Shown piece after piece: positions 1 to 6,019 of a DNA stretch of 6,471 bases. A program made the translations under genes and the position numbers. The notes under the pieces were generated by a model, which had not been told where the DNA came from, did no database searches, and was given only the letters and a program-made list of their open reading frames with translations. The DNA comes from Prevotellaceae bacterium UBA7028 (GTDB lineage Bacteria; Bacteroidota; Bacteroidia; Bacteroidales; Bacteroidaceae), in the NCBI GenBank assembly GCA_002494215.1, contig DLBF01000144.1, positions 1 to 6,471 on the forward strand, read 5' to 3'. Position 1 is the first letter of the stretch; each line of letters opens with the position of its first letter.

Positions 1-2262
1 ATCATTGCCAACGAGAGTCAGGAGCGTATGGGTCTGCTTATCGATGAGAAGCACATCGACCATGTACGTAAGATTGCTGAGCGCGAGCGCGCTCCGTTGT
101 ATGTCGTTGGTGAGACAACTGGCGATGCACACTTCAGCTTCGAGCAGGGTGACGGTGTTCGTCCCTTCGACCTGGAGGTAAGTCAGATGTTCGGTCACTC
201 TCCCAAGACCATCATGCGCGACAAGACCGTTGAACGCAAGTATGAGAATGTGTCTTCAATTCAAAATTCAAAATTAGAAATTCAAAATCAATTAGAGAAA
301 GTCCTTCAGCTGGAGGCTGTTGCCTGCAAGGATTGGTTGACCAACAAGGTGGACCGCTCCGTAACAGGTAAGGTTGCACGCCAGCAGTGTCAGGGTGAGT
401 TGCAGTTGCCTCTCAGCGACTGTGGTGTTGTTGCCCTCGACTATCGTGGCGAGAAGGGTATCGCTACAGCATTGGGCCATGCACCTCAGGCTGCTTTGGC
501 AAACCCCGCTGCTGGTTCTGTACTCTCTGTTGCCGAGTCTCTGACTAATATTGTTTGGGCTCCCTTGGAGGAAGGCTTGGACAGCGTAAGCCTCAGTGCT
601 AACTGGATGTGGCCCTGCCGTGCTCAGGAGGGTGAGGATGCCCGCCTCTATACTGCCGTTAAGGCACTCTCTGACTTCTGCTGCGAGCTGCAGATTAACG
701 TGCCCACAGGTAAGGACTCGCTGAGTATGACTCAGAAGTATCCCAATGGTGAGAAGATCATCTCTCCGGGTACCGTCATCGTAACCAGCGGTGGTCAGGT
801 AAGCGACATCAAAAAGGTGGTTTCACCCGTGGTTCAGAACGTACCCTCTACGCTGTACCACATTGACTTCTCATTCGACGAGCTTCGTTTGGGTGGTTCA
901 GCCTTTGCACAGGTTAACAACAAGGTGGGCAGCGATGTTCCTACCGTTAAGAACAGCGAATATTTCCGCGATTGCTTCAATGCCATCCAGGCCCTGATTC
1001 AGAAGGGCCTCATCCTGGCTGGTCACGATATCAGCGCCGGTGGTCTTATCACTACCCTGCTGGAGATGACCTTCGCCAATACAAAGGGTGGTTTGAACAT
1101 CAACTTAGACAAGATAAAGACCGACGACCTGACAAAGATTCTCTTCGCAGAGAACCCTGGCGTTATTATTCAGGTTGCCAACGACAAGCGTAGCGAGGTG
1201 AAGAAGTTCCTGGAGGATGAAGGCGTTGGCTACGTTAATATAGGTGAGCCTGCAAAGGGTCGCACCCTTGCCATTGAGAAGAACGGACAGACATACAACT
1301 TCGACATTGACGCGCTGCGTGATGTTTGGTACAAGAGCAGCTTCCTGCTGGATCAGAAGCAGAGCTTCCACGGCAAGGCAGCTGAGCGCTACCAAAACTA
1401 CAAGCAGCAGCCTCTCGAGTGGAATATCCTTCCCAACTTTACAGGCAAACTGAGCCAGTTCGGTCTGAACCCCGACCGTCGTGAGAAGAGCGGCCTGCGT
1501 GCTGCCATCATCCGTGAGAAGGGTACAAATGGCGAACGCGAGATGGCTTACATGCTGTATCTGGCAGGCTTCGATGTGAAGGATGTTATGATGACCGACC
1601 TTATAACTGGTCGTGAGACACTGGACGACATCAACTTCATCGTCTTCTGTGGCGGCTTCTCTAACAGCGACGTATTGGGTAGCGCTAAGGGATGGGCTGG
1701 TGCCTTCCTTTACAACCCCAAGGCAAAGGAGGCCCTCGACCGCTTCTACGCCCGCAAGGATACCCTGTCACTGGGTGTCTGCAACGGTTGCCAGTTGATG
1801 GTGGAACTGGGGTTAATTAAAAATGAAAAGAGAAAAGAGAAAAATGACGAGAAACCTCGTATGCTGCATAACGACAGCCACAAGTTCGAGTCTAACTTCT
1901 TGGGCCTGACTGTACAGCCCAACAAGAGTGTGCTGATGGAAAGCCTCAGCGGCAGCAAACTCGGCATCTGGGTGGCTCACGGCGAAGGTAAGTTCTCTCT
2001 GCCTGGCAAGGAGGAGGATTACAACATCGTTCTGAAGTACAGCTACGACGGTTATCCTGCTAACCCCAACGGTAGCGACTTCACCACTGCTGGTATCTGC
2101 AGTGCCGATGGTCGTCACTTGGCTATGATGCCTCACCTGGAGCGTGCCTTCTTCCCCTGGCAGTGTGGTTACTATCCCGCTGACCGCAAAGCACAGGATC
2201 AGGTGACACCTTGGATTGAAGCATTTGTAAACGCTAAGAAGTGGATTGAGAAGAATTCATAA
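1..2262 (+). CDS. purL: Phosphoribosylformylglycinamidine synthase (FGAM synthase), C-terminal part, 5'-truncated by window edge
   Basis: PurL converts FGAR, glutamine and ATP to FGAM in cytosolic de novo purine synthesis. The frame is open from base 1, so the ATG at 28 is internal (Met10) and the real start lies upstream. 753 residues are visible; long-chain PurL is usually about 1,200-1,300, so roughly the first 480 are missing. Order: tail of the first AIRS-like half (NESQER, ERERAP, residues 1-45), linker, second AIRS-like half (about 100-470, with TGKDSLSM at 236-243 and HDISAGG at 342-348), then the class I glutamine amidotransferase domain (about 498-753). The glutaminase triad is intact: Cys594 in GVCNGC, and His712 and Glu714 in MPHLER. 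Two A+T-rich, lysine/asparagine/glutamine-rich segments (about 86-99 and 605-618) coincide with heptad repeats, and the last two codons plus part of the stop lie in a third array. Family assignment is certain from the motifs. Confidence 0.97.
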   Translation: MIANESQERMGLLIDEKHIDHVRKIAERERAPLYVVGETTGDAHFSFEQGDGVRPFDLEVSQMFGHSPKTIMRDKTVERKYENVSSIQNSKLEIQNQLEKVLQLEAVACKDWLTNKVDRSVTGKVARQQCQGELQLPLSDCGVVALDYRGEKGIATALGHAPQAALANPAAGSVLSVAESLTNIVWAPLEEGLDSVSLSANWMWPCRAQEGEDARLYTAVKALSDFCCELQINVPTGKDSLSMTQKYPNGEKIISPGTVIVTSGGQVSDIKKVVSPVVQNVPSTLYHIDFSFDELRLGGSAFAQVNNKVGSDVPTVKNSEYFRDCFNAIQALIQKGLILAGHDISAGGLITTLLEMTFANTKGGLNINLDKIKTDDLTKILFAENPGVIIQVANDKRSEVKKFLEDEGVGYVNIGEPAKGRTLAIEKNGQTYNFDIDALRDVWYKSSFLLDQKQSFHGKAAERYQNYKQQPLEWNILPNFTGKLSQFGLNPDRREKSGLRAAIIREKGTNGEREMAYMLYLAGFDVKDVMMTDLITGRETLDDINFIVFCGGFSNSDVLGSAKGWAGAFLYNPKAKEALDRFYARKDTLSLGVCNGCQLMVELGLIKNEKRKEKNDEKPRMLHNDSHKFESNFLGLTVQPNKSVLMESLSGSKLGIWVAHGEGKFSLPGKEEDYNIVLKYSYDGYPANPNGSDFTTAGICSADGRHLAMMPHLERAFFPWQCGYYPADRKAQDQVTPWIEAFVNAKKWIEKNS
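258..292. repeat. Heptad repeat array inside purL, in frame
   Basis: Five consecutive 7-bp units in one register: AATTCAA twice, AATTAGA, AATTCAA, then a decayed AATCAAT. The surroundings are ordinary G+C-richer purL coding sequence. The array encodes residues about 86-98 (SIQNSKLEIQNQL), between the conserved ERKY and VLQLEAVACKDW segments, in the linker leading to the second AIRS-like half. The first 13 bases (258-270) are an exact reverse complement of 2348-2360, at the start of the first chrA gene, so the two sites carry the same repeat family in opposite orientation. Confidence 0.8.
1819..1846. repeat. Purine-rich heptad repeat array inside purL, in frame
   Basis: Four 7-bp units in perfect register: AAAAATG, AAAAGAG, AAAAGAG, AAAAATG. 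Less regular A-rich sequence flanks them (1812-1818 and 1847-1854). The array encodes a highly charged stretch (KNEKRKEKND, residues 607-616) between the catalytic-cysteine helix (GVCNGCQLMVELGLI) and the conserved MLHNDSHKFESNF segment of the glutaminase domain. From memory, Bacteroidetes PurL proteins have a shorter loop here, so this looks like a small in-frame expansion; an alignment would settle it. Confidence 0.72.
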
Positions 2263-2288
2263 TTATCAATTCATAATTCATAATAAAA
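2254..2288. repeat. Heptad repeat array covering the purL stop codon
   Basis: Four AATT-led heptads in register (AATTCAT, AATTATC, AATTCAT, AATTCAT), then a decayed AATAAAA. The first unit supplies the last two PurL codons (Asn, Ser) and the first base of the TAA stop; the second supplies the remaining AA. The array is the left arm of an imperfect inverted repeat with 2329-2363. Confidence 0.82.
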
Positions 2289-2360
2289 AAGGCATAAGCA
2301 ACCAAGAGGAAAGGAAATGGAATGACACAATTAAGAATTGTGAATTATGAATTTTGAATT
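2254..2360. other. Imperfect inverted repeat (possible stem-loop) joining purL stop and chrA1 start
   Basis: By hand alignment the reverse complement of 2254-2284 matches 2330-2360 at 25 of 31 positions; three of the six mismatches fall in one heptad. The intervening segment of about 45 bases is unrelated and purine-rich. In the transcript this could fold into an A+U-rich stem enclosing the purL stop codon in one arm and the chrA1 start codon in the other. Whether it forms, or merely reflects two inverted repeat copies, cannot be told from sequence. It has no U tract and is not a standard terminator. Confidence 0.5.
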
Positions 2361-2363
2361 ATT
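2329..2363. repeat. Heptad repeat array supplying the chrA1 start codon
   Basis: Five AATT-led heptads in perfect register: AATTAAG, AATTGTG, AATTATG, AATTTTG, AATTATT. The ATG of the third unit is the start codon at 2347, and the following units encode the first residues Asn-Phe-Glu-Leu. AATTATG is a rotation of the reverse complement of AATTCAT, so this array is the same family as 2254-2288 in inverted orientation. Confidence 0.85.
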
Positions 2364-2877
2364 CAAAACATTCTTTCAGATAGGACTTTTCACCTTCGGT
2401 GGCGGCTATGCAATGATACCGCTGATAGAGCAGAAAGTTGTTGATGAAAAGCATTGGGTCGACCACGATGAGTTGGTCGACCTGATAGCTGTTGCCCAAA
2501 GTTGCCCAGGCGTCTTTGCCGTTAACATCAGCATCTTCATCGGCTACAAGCAAAAAGGCGTATGGGGAGCCTTCCTAAGCACCTTGGGCGCTTGCCTACC
2601 CTCTTTCATAATCATTCTGCTCATAGCCCTTGCCTTCATGCAGTTTAGGGACAACCCATGGGTAGAGAAATTCTTCAAGGGTTTACGCCCCGCTGTTGTT
2701 GCACTCATTGCCTCGCCAGTATTCCGCATGGCCAAGAGTTCGCATATCAACCGCTACAACATCTGGATCCCCTTCCTTTCAGCCTTTGCCATCTGGCTAT
2801 TAGGCGTCAGCCCTATATACATTATATTAATAGCTGGCTTGGGTGGCTATGCCTACGGGCAGTATTTGAGGGATTAG
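2347..2877 (+). CDS. chrA: CHR-family (chromate transporter-like) single-domain membrane protein, first of a pair
   Basis: A 176-residue integral membrane protein with one CHR domain, a family named for chromate efflux, although many members have no tested substrate. Family marks are the N-terminal IGLFTFGGGYAMIPLI (residues 12-27), AQSCPGVFAVN (50-60) and FKGLRPAVVALIA in the middle, with about five or six hydrophobic segments and no signal peptide. Length fits short-chain CHR proteins, which usually occur as adjacent pairs. The start at 2347 is the only one possible: the next upstream in-frame triplet but one is a TGA at 2341-2343, and MNFELFKTFF aligns with the second copy's RLFWTFF. That start lies inside a heptad repeat. 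An AGGAAAGG motif is 33-40 bases upstream, too far to be a normal ribosome-binding site. It probably forms a heteromer with the next gene; the transported ion is not deducible here. Confidence 0.93.
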   Translation: MNFELFKTFFQIGLFTFGGGYAMIPLIEQKVVDEKHWVDHDELVDLIAVAQSCPGVFAVNISIFIGYKQKGVWGAFLSTLGACLPSFIIILLIALAFMQFRDNPWVEKFFKGLRPAVVALIASPVFRMAKSSHINRYNIWIPFLSAFAIWLLGVSPIYIILIAGLGGYAYGQYLRD

Positions 2878-2881
2878 GGGT

Positions 2882-2951
2882 CATTGAACATTGAACATTG
2901 AACATTATTGTAAACGGTAAACAGTAAACAGTAAACAGTAAACGGTAAACA
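2882..2951. repeat. Ten consecutive heptads between the two chrA genes
   Basis: Seventy bases form ten 7-bp units with no slip in register: CATTGAA three times, CATTATT once, then GTAAACG, GTAAACA three times, GTAAACG, GTAAACA. The unit changes completely after the fourth copy, yet the period continues exactly. The array fills most of the 89-bp gap between the chrA1 stop (2877) and the chrA2 start (2967), ending 15 bases before the start codon. There are no spacers, so this is not a CRISPR array. Confidence 0.95.
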
Positions 2952-2966
2952 AGAGCTAAAATTATC

Positions 2967-3545
2967 ATGGTAATATTGTTATTAAGATTATTCTGGACGT
3001 TTTTTCTCATTGGACTTTTTGGGTTCGGGGGAGGATATGCCATGATATCCATGATTCAAACCGAGGTGGTTACACACCAGCATTGGATGACGATGGGACA
3101 GTTTACAGATATTGTTGCCATTAGCCAAAGTACGCCTGGCCCCATTGGCATCAATAGTGCCACATACGTTGGATATACAGCTTTGGTAAATGCTGGGTAC
3201 GATCCTTCTTGGGGTGTACTGGGAAGTTTCATAGCCACCTTTGCCGTCGTCTTCCCCAGTTTTGTGCTCATGCTTATCATCAGCAAATTCCTGATGAAGT
3301 ACAAGACACATAGTGCTGTAGAGAGCACCTTCCAAGGACTGCGCCCTGCTGTTGTAGGCTTACTGGCTGCTGCAGCCCTATTGCTTATGAACGGGGAGAA
3401 CTTTGGCAATATCTCAGAGACACCTTGGCAATTCTGGATAAGCGTAGGACTCTTCAGTTTTGCCCTGATAGCTCACCGTATATATAAAACAAACCCCATA
3501 GCTATTATTCTGCTATGTGGTTTAACAGGAATGCTCCTGTTCTAA
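2967..3545 (+). CDS. chrA: CHR-family (chromate transporter-like) single-domain membrane protein, second of a pair
   Basis: A 192-residue membrane protein homologous to the preceding gene. Shared features are LIGLFGFGGGYAMISMI (residues 14-30), a histidine-tryptophan pair (HW, 39-40), ISQSTPGPIGIN (52-63) and FQGLRPAVVGLLAA, with several long hydrophobic segments reaching the C-terminus. It keeps the Pro-Gly-Pro typical of many CHR proteins, where copy one has Pro-Gly-Val. Paired short CHR proteins are known to act together, for example in Bacillus subtilis, so a two-subunit transporter is likely; the substrate (chromate, sulfate-like or another oxyanion) is unknown. The ATG at 2967 directly precedes the first hydrophobic segment. 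No ribosome-binding site is recognisable, as is common in Bacteroidetes. The gene ends in a terminator stem that includes its stop codon. Confidence 0.93.
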   Translation: MVILLLRLFWTFFLIGLFGFGGGYAMISMIQTEVVTHQHWMTMGQFTDIVAISQSTPGPIGINSATYVGYTALVNAGYDPSWGVLGSFIATFAVVFPSFVLMLIISKFLMKYKTHSAVESTFQGLRPAVVGLLAAAALLLMNGENFGNISETPWQFWISVGLFSFALIAHRIYKTNPIAIILLCGLTGMLLF

Positions 3546-3579
3546 AACAGAAGCATTCCCCATAATTTTTCCTTTTTAT
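3528..3579 (+). terminator. Rho-independent-type terminator overlapping the chrA2 stop codon
   Basis: GGAATGCT (3528-3535) pairs perfectly with AGCATTCC (3552-3559). Inside it, after one C/A mismatch, CTGTT (3537-3541) pairs with AACAG (3546-3550). The four-base loop CTAA (3542-3545) holds the TAA stop. A T-rich stretch with two five-T runs follows at 3566-3577. It suits the rightward purL-chrA transcript. The reverse strand lacks a T-run after the stem, so action on the convergent operon is less certain. Confidence 0.8.
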
Positions 3580-3601
3580 ACTTTAGATTCCTAAGAATGG
3601 A

Positions 3602-4018
3602 TTATTCTGCAGATTTCTGTGCAGGATCATCGAAATCGGTAACACCGTTTTCAACAAGAATATTGTACCACTGGGCCAACTTCTTCATATCTGCAGGATA
3701 AACACGGTCACGGTCGTAGTTGGGAAGTGCCTCTGCCATAAATGCAGCTAACTCATCCTTGCTTGCCTTCTTGTAATCGAGGCTGGTCTTCTTACCGCCT
3801 TCCTTCTCCAGAATATTCTTGAATACACGACGCAGAGGAACTTCTTCCTCGTCGGTGTACATAGCAATGTCTGCCAATGAGATTACCTTGTCGGCACCAA
3901 ATATGGGCATACGCTTCTTCTGAGCATCCAATGTCTCAACAATAAGACTGTTATTACCACGTGATACCAACTTATACAAACCGGGCTTGCCGGATATTGC
4001 CAAAACTGTTTCTAACAT
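3602..4018 (-). CDS. DUF5606 domain-containing protein of unknown function
   Basis: A 138-residue soluble protein without signal peptide or membrane segment. The N-terminal third (residues 1-45, with ISGKPGLYKLVSRGNNSLIVETLD at 8-31) matches the DUF5606 family as I remember it, which is largely confined to Bacteroidetes. The Gly/Pro-rich, beta-prone N-terminus resembles a small barrel-like fold, which is inference only. The C-terminal half is charged and probably helical (KKASKDELAAFMAEALPNYDRDRVY), ending in an acidic tail. It is the last gene of the operon, 22 bp after coaE; the steady linkage to coaE, ybbR and nusB suggests a housekeeping role but does not say which. No catalytic motif is visible. 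The start at 4018 gives the expected family N-terminus MLETVLAISGKPG. Confidence 0.87.
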   Translation of the reverse strand: MLETVLAISGKPGLYKLVSRGNNSLIVETLDAQKKRMPIFGADKVISLADIAMYTDEEEVPLRRVFKNILEKEGGKKTSLDYKKASKDELAAFMAEALPNYDRDRVYPADMKKLAQWYNILVENGVTDFDDPAQKSAE

Positions 4019-4040
4019 AATTTCTTCTTGTTTAATTATA

Positions 4041-4628
4041 TCAAATTAAAGTAATATTCTTAAATATTGCCTGCAAGGATGTCAGTAAGGATTCCTGCTG
4101 GCGGTCTTTATTCTCTATCACATAATCTGCCTTCTGACGTTGTTCGTCAGCCCTTTGCATACCTATGCGGGCCTCAACCTGCTGTCGAGTACTACCGTCT
4201 CTCTGCATCACCCGTTGTATGCGTAGCTCTTTAGGTGCATCCACGAAAAGAACTTTATCGACCAGCGTATCAAAGCCACTCTCGTATAATATGGCACTTT
4301 CGATAGCTACCACATTAGTATTCTGCTGTACAGCCCATTTGCAGAAATCCTCTTTCACAGCAGGATGGACAATAGCATTAACATTCTGGGCATGACATTG
4401 GTCGGCAAAAAGGTAATCAGCTAAAACAGCCTTCTGTAACTTACCATCCTTATATACATGCGCTCCAACCAGCTCTTTTAGGCGCTTTTGTATGCTGCCA
4501 TCTTCGCCTATCAGGCGCTTTGCTTCAGCATCACAATCATAGACTGGCACATTAAGATGCTCGCGTAGGAGAGAAGAGATATAGCTCTTCCCACTTCCTA
4601 TTCCACCTGTGATGCCAAGTTTTATCAT
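4041..4628 (-). CDS. coaE: Dephospho-CoA kinase
   Basis: Catalyses the last step of coenzyme A synthesis, ATP-dependent phosphorylation of the ribose 3'-hydroxyl of dephospho-CoA, in the cytosol. 195 residues, normal for the family. The Walker A motif GGIGSGKS is at 8-15, followed by the conserved DCDAEAKRL (31-39) with the Asp residues that contact substrate and metal. HP at 88-89 in the VHPAV motif, Glu110 in the ESAILYESG segment, and the lid-region pattern RVMQRD..R with Arg154 and Gln158 are all present. The protein ends with ADYVIEN and a short tail, as usual. It sits 19 bp after ybbR and 22 bp before the DUF5606 gene, consistent with one transcript. All key residues are intact, so it should be active. 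Confidence 0.97.
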   Translation of the reverse strand: MIKLGITGGIGSGKSYISSLLREHLNVPVYDCDAEAKRLIGEDGSIQKRLKELVGAHVYKDGKLQKAVLADYLFADQCHAQNVNAIVHPAVKEDFCKWAVQQNTNVVAIESAILYESGFDTLVDKVLFVDAPKELRIQRVMQRDGSTRQQVEARIGMQRADEQRQKADYVIENKDRQQESLLTSLQAIFKNITLI

Positions 4629-4647
4629 AGCAACCTCACTTTAAAGC

Positions 4648-5655
4648 CTATTGGCCTCCCCCGTCCATTTCTGAAAGTTCTATCAGATAGTCAACATCCC
4701 GAGGAGAGATACGGGCATTGGTAACTCCTTCTGGAAGCGATTTCAAATGCAACCGATATTTGTCGGTAGGATTTTGCAACAACTCCTCATAGGTAATGGC
4801 CAATACAAAGTTCTCGGTATTGATACTCTGATAACGTCCAGACTCTACACGAAATGTGACCTTAGCCTTTGAAGGGAAAGTTCGCAGCTCTTTGTCGCCA
4901 GGGAAATTCAGTCCTATTATGGGAACCTCGACAGTCTTTTCTGCATAATAGCCCACATGAGCCGTCATTCGCACGACATTCGGTTCATACTCGACACCCT
5001 TCATTTTGCGGAATGCAACGTTATGAACTGTGTTTTCCTTCATCATAGACAGGTTAACAACCTGCGTATAAGCATACTGCATGGTATCAAGCACAGCATT
5101 AGGGGCATACACCAAGACGCTATCCTCCGAAAGGCTTATGTCCTGAATGTAGTTCTGAGGCGAAGCACTGACACTACCGCATAACATAACAGGAAGGCGG
5201 CGAGCCACCCCTCTGTTGTAATAGTACTCCAAGGTATCAGGACGCATGGAGATTATATGGCTTGTTACGCCAAGTTGTTTTTGAATCATTCGCTGGACCT
5301 CAGCTGTAGGAACCTGCACACGGGCATTGGTAAGACCTGCATCATATTTATCGAAGTCCACCTCTATGGCTTTCTGAACGGAGTAGCGAAAGAAGTGCAA
5401 CAACGTTGTTCCCCTTTCCTTAACGGTGACATTCACCTGAGAAGGCAGTCCCGTTGTGATATGAACATTCTCTGGAACATTTTTCAACTCCAATGGAATA
5501 GAGATTTCCGTCTCGAATGTTTCGTTCAGCGTCTGCAATAACCAGAAACCGGCAGATACCACAAAGAAGAAGAGGAAGACAAAAAAATCATGGCTTTTCT
5601 TGCCAAAAAGCAAATTCTTTATCCTCACCCAAACCTTTACGATTCCGTATCTCAT
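4648..5655 (-). CDS. YbbR-like domain protein, membrane-anchored
   Basis: 335 residues. A short basic N-terminus (residues 1-23) precedes a single transmembrane helix at about 24-40 (FFVFLFFFVVSAGFWLLQ), then an extracytoplasmic beta-rich region. The WLLQTLNE motif just after the helix, and repeated stretches such as ISIPLELKNVPENV and VTVKERG, are typical of Bacteroidetes YbbR-like proteins. In Firmicutes, YbbR/CdaR regulates the diadenylate cyclase CdaA, encoded next to it. No cyclase gene is in this window, so that role cannot be carried over. Here the gene stands between yajC (41-bp gap) and coaE (19-bp gap), suggesting an envelope function with housekeeping expression. The start at 5655 gives a plausible inside-positive anchor. 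Family is fairly sure, function is not. Confidence 0.9.
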   Translation of the reverse strand: MRYGIVKVWVRIKNLLFGKKSHDFFVFLFFFVVSAGFWLLQTLNETFETEISIPLELKNVPENVHITTGLPSQVNVTVKERGTTLLHFFRYSVQKAIEVDFDKYDAGLTNARVQVPTAEVQRMIQKQLGVTSHIISMRPDTLEYYYNRGVARRLPVMLCGSVSASPQNYIQDISLSEDSVLVYAPNAVLDTMQYAYTQVVNLSMMKENTVHNVAFRKMKGVEYEPNVVRMTAHVGYYAEKTVEVPIIGLNFPGDKELRTFPSKAKVTFRVESGRYQSINTENFVLAITYEELLQNPTDKYRLHLKSLPEGVTNARISPRDVDYLIELSEMDGGGQ

Positions 5656-5696
5656 AGTGCAGACCTATTTAAGACAGAACGCTGTCCTCCGTTTGC

Positions 5697-5969
5697 CTAC
5701 TGGTTGGGCTGAGCCTGAGCGAAAACTGAATTACGGTCGACCTTGATGCGAACACCATTGGCTACCTCAATCATCAGCGTATTGTCGCTCTCTTCTATCT
5801 GCTTTACAACGCCATAGATGCCACCGGCTGTTACAACTGCCTGTCCTACGCTAATGCTATTACGGAAGTTCTGAATCTCCTTCTGCCTTTTCTGCTGAGG
5901 ACGAATCATAAGGAAATACATGATGGCAAAAAGAGCCGCAATCATCAAAAGACCACTGTACTGTTGCAT
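5697..5969 (-). CDS. yajC: Preprotein translocase accessory subunit YajC
   Basis: A 90-residue inner-membrane protein that associates with SecDF and the SecYEG translocon. One transmembrane helix at residues 6-22 is followed at once by the signature RPQQKRQKE (23-31), then the conserved VGQAVVTAGGIYGVVKQI (41-58) and a short beta-rich cytoplasmic domain ending in a Gln/Pro-rich tail. It is somewhat shorter at the N-terminus than many Bacteroidetes YajC proteins. The frame upstream of the ATG at 5969 has no further start before a stop near 6006, so the short form is what this sequence encodes. It lies 82 bp after nusB and 41 bp before ybbR. Placement with nusB and coaE, rather than beside secD, is the Bacteroidetes arrangement. 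Confidence 0.95.
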   Translation of the reverse strand: MQQYSGLLMIAALFAIMYFLMIRPQQKRQKEIQNFRNSISVGQAVVTAGGIYGVVKQIEESDNTLMIEVANGVRIKVDRNSVFAQAQPNQ

Positions 5970-6019
5970 TGTTGTTCTTATTTTAATTAATGTTTTTACT
6001 ATTGTCTAATTCATTTGGA

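Noticed and set aside
28..30. ATG at 28 as the purL start
   Set aside because: Residues encoded from base 1 (IIANESQER) belong to a conserved PurL motif; the ATG is internal.
1813..2136. 107-residue minus-strand frame within purL
   Set aside because: It is antisense to the intact glutaminase domain and its composition merely mirrors purL codons.
2307..2314. AGGAAAGG as the ribosome-binding site of chrA1
   Set aside because: It ends 32 bases before the ATG, far beyond normal spacing. The nearer ATGs at 2317 and 2322 lead to stops within a few codons.
2459..2485. Two copies of GGTCGACC in chrA1 as an operator
   Set aside because: Both encode conserved-looking residues (Val-Asp) within the reading frame and lie over 100 bases past the start; most likely coincidence.
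2882..2951. CRISPR array
   Set aside because: The units are 7 bp and contiguous with no spacers; no cas genes are present.
2988..3409. Two overlapping minus-strand frames of 115 and 117 residues in chrA2
   Set aside because: Both are antisense to a clear CHR-family protein and show no recognisable domain.
2347..3545. The chrA pair as one two-domain gene broken by the heptad array
   Set aside because: Each half has its own start and complete single CHR domain, and adjacent short-chain CHR pairs are a known normal arrangement.
4046..4090. Bacteroidetes-type promoter for the DUF5606 gene (TTAATTTG with an upstream TTG, minus strand)
   Set aside because: The -7 element deviates from TAnnTTTG and the spacing to the TTG is longer than usual; the 22-bp gap after coaE favours co-transcription.
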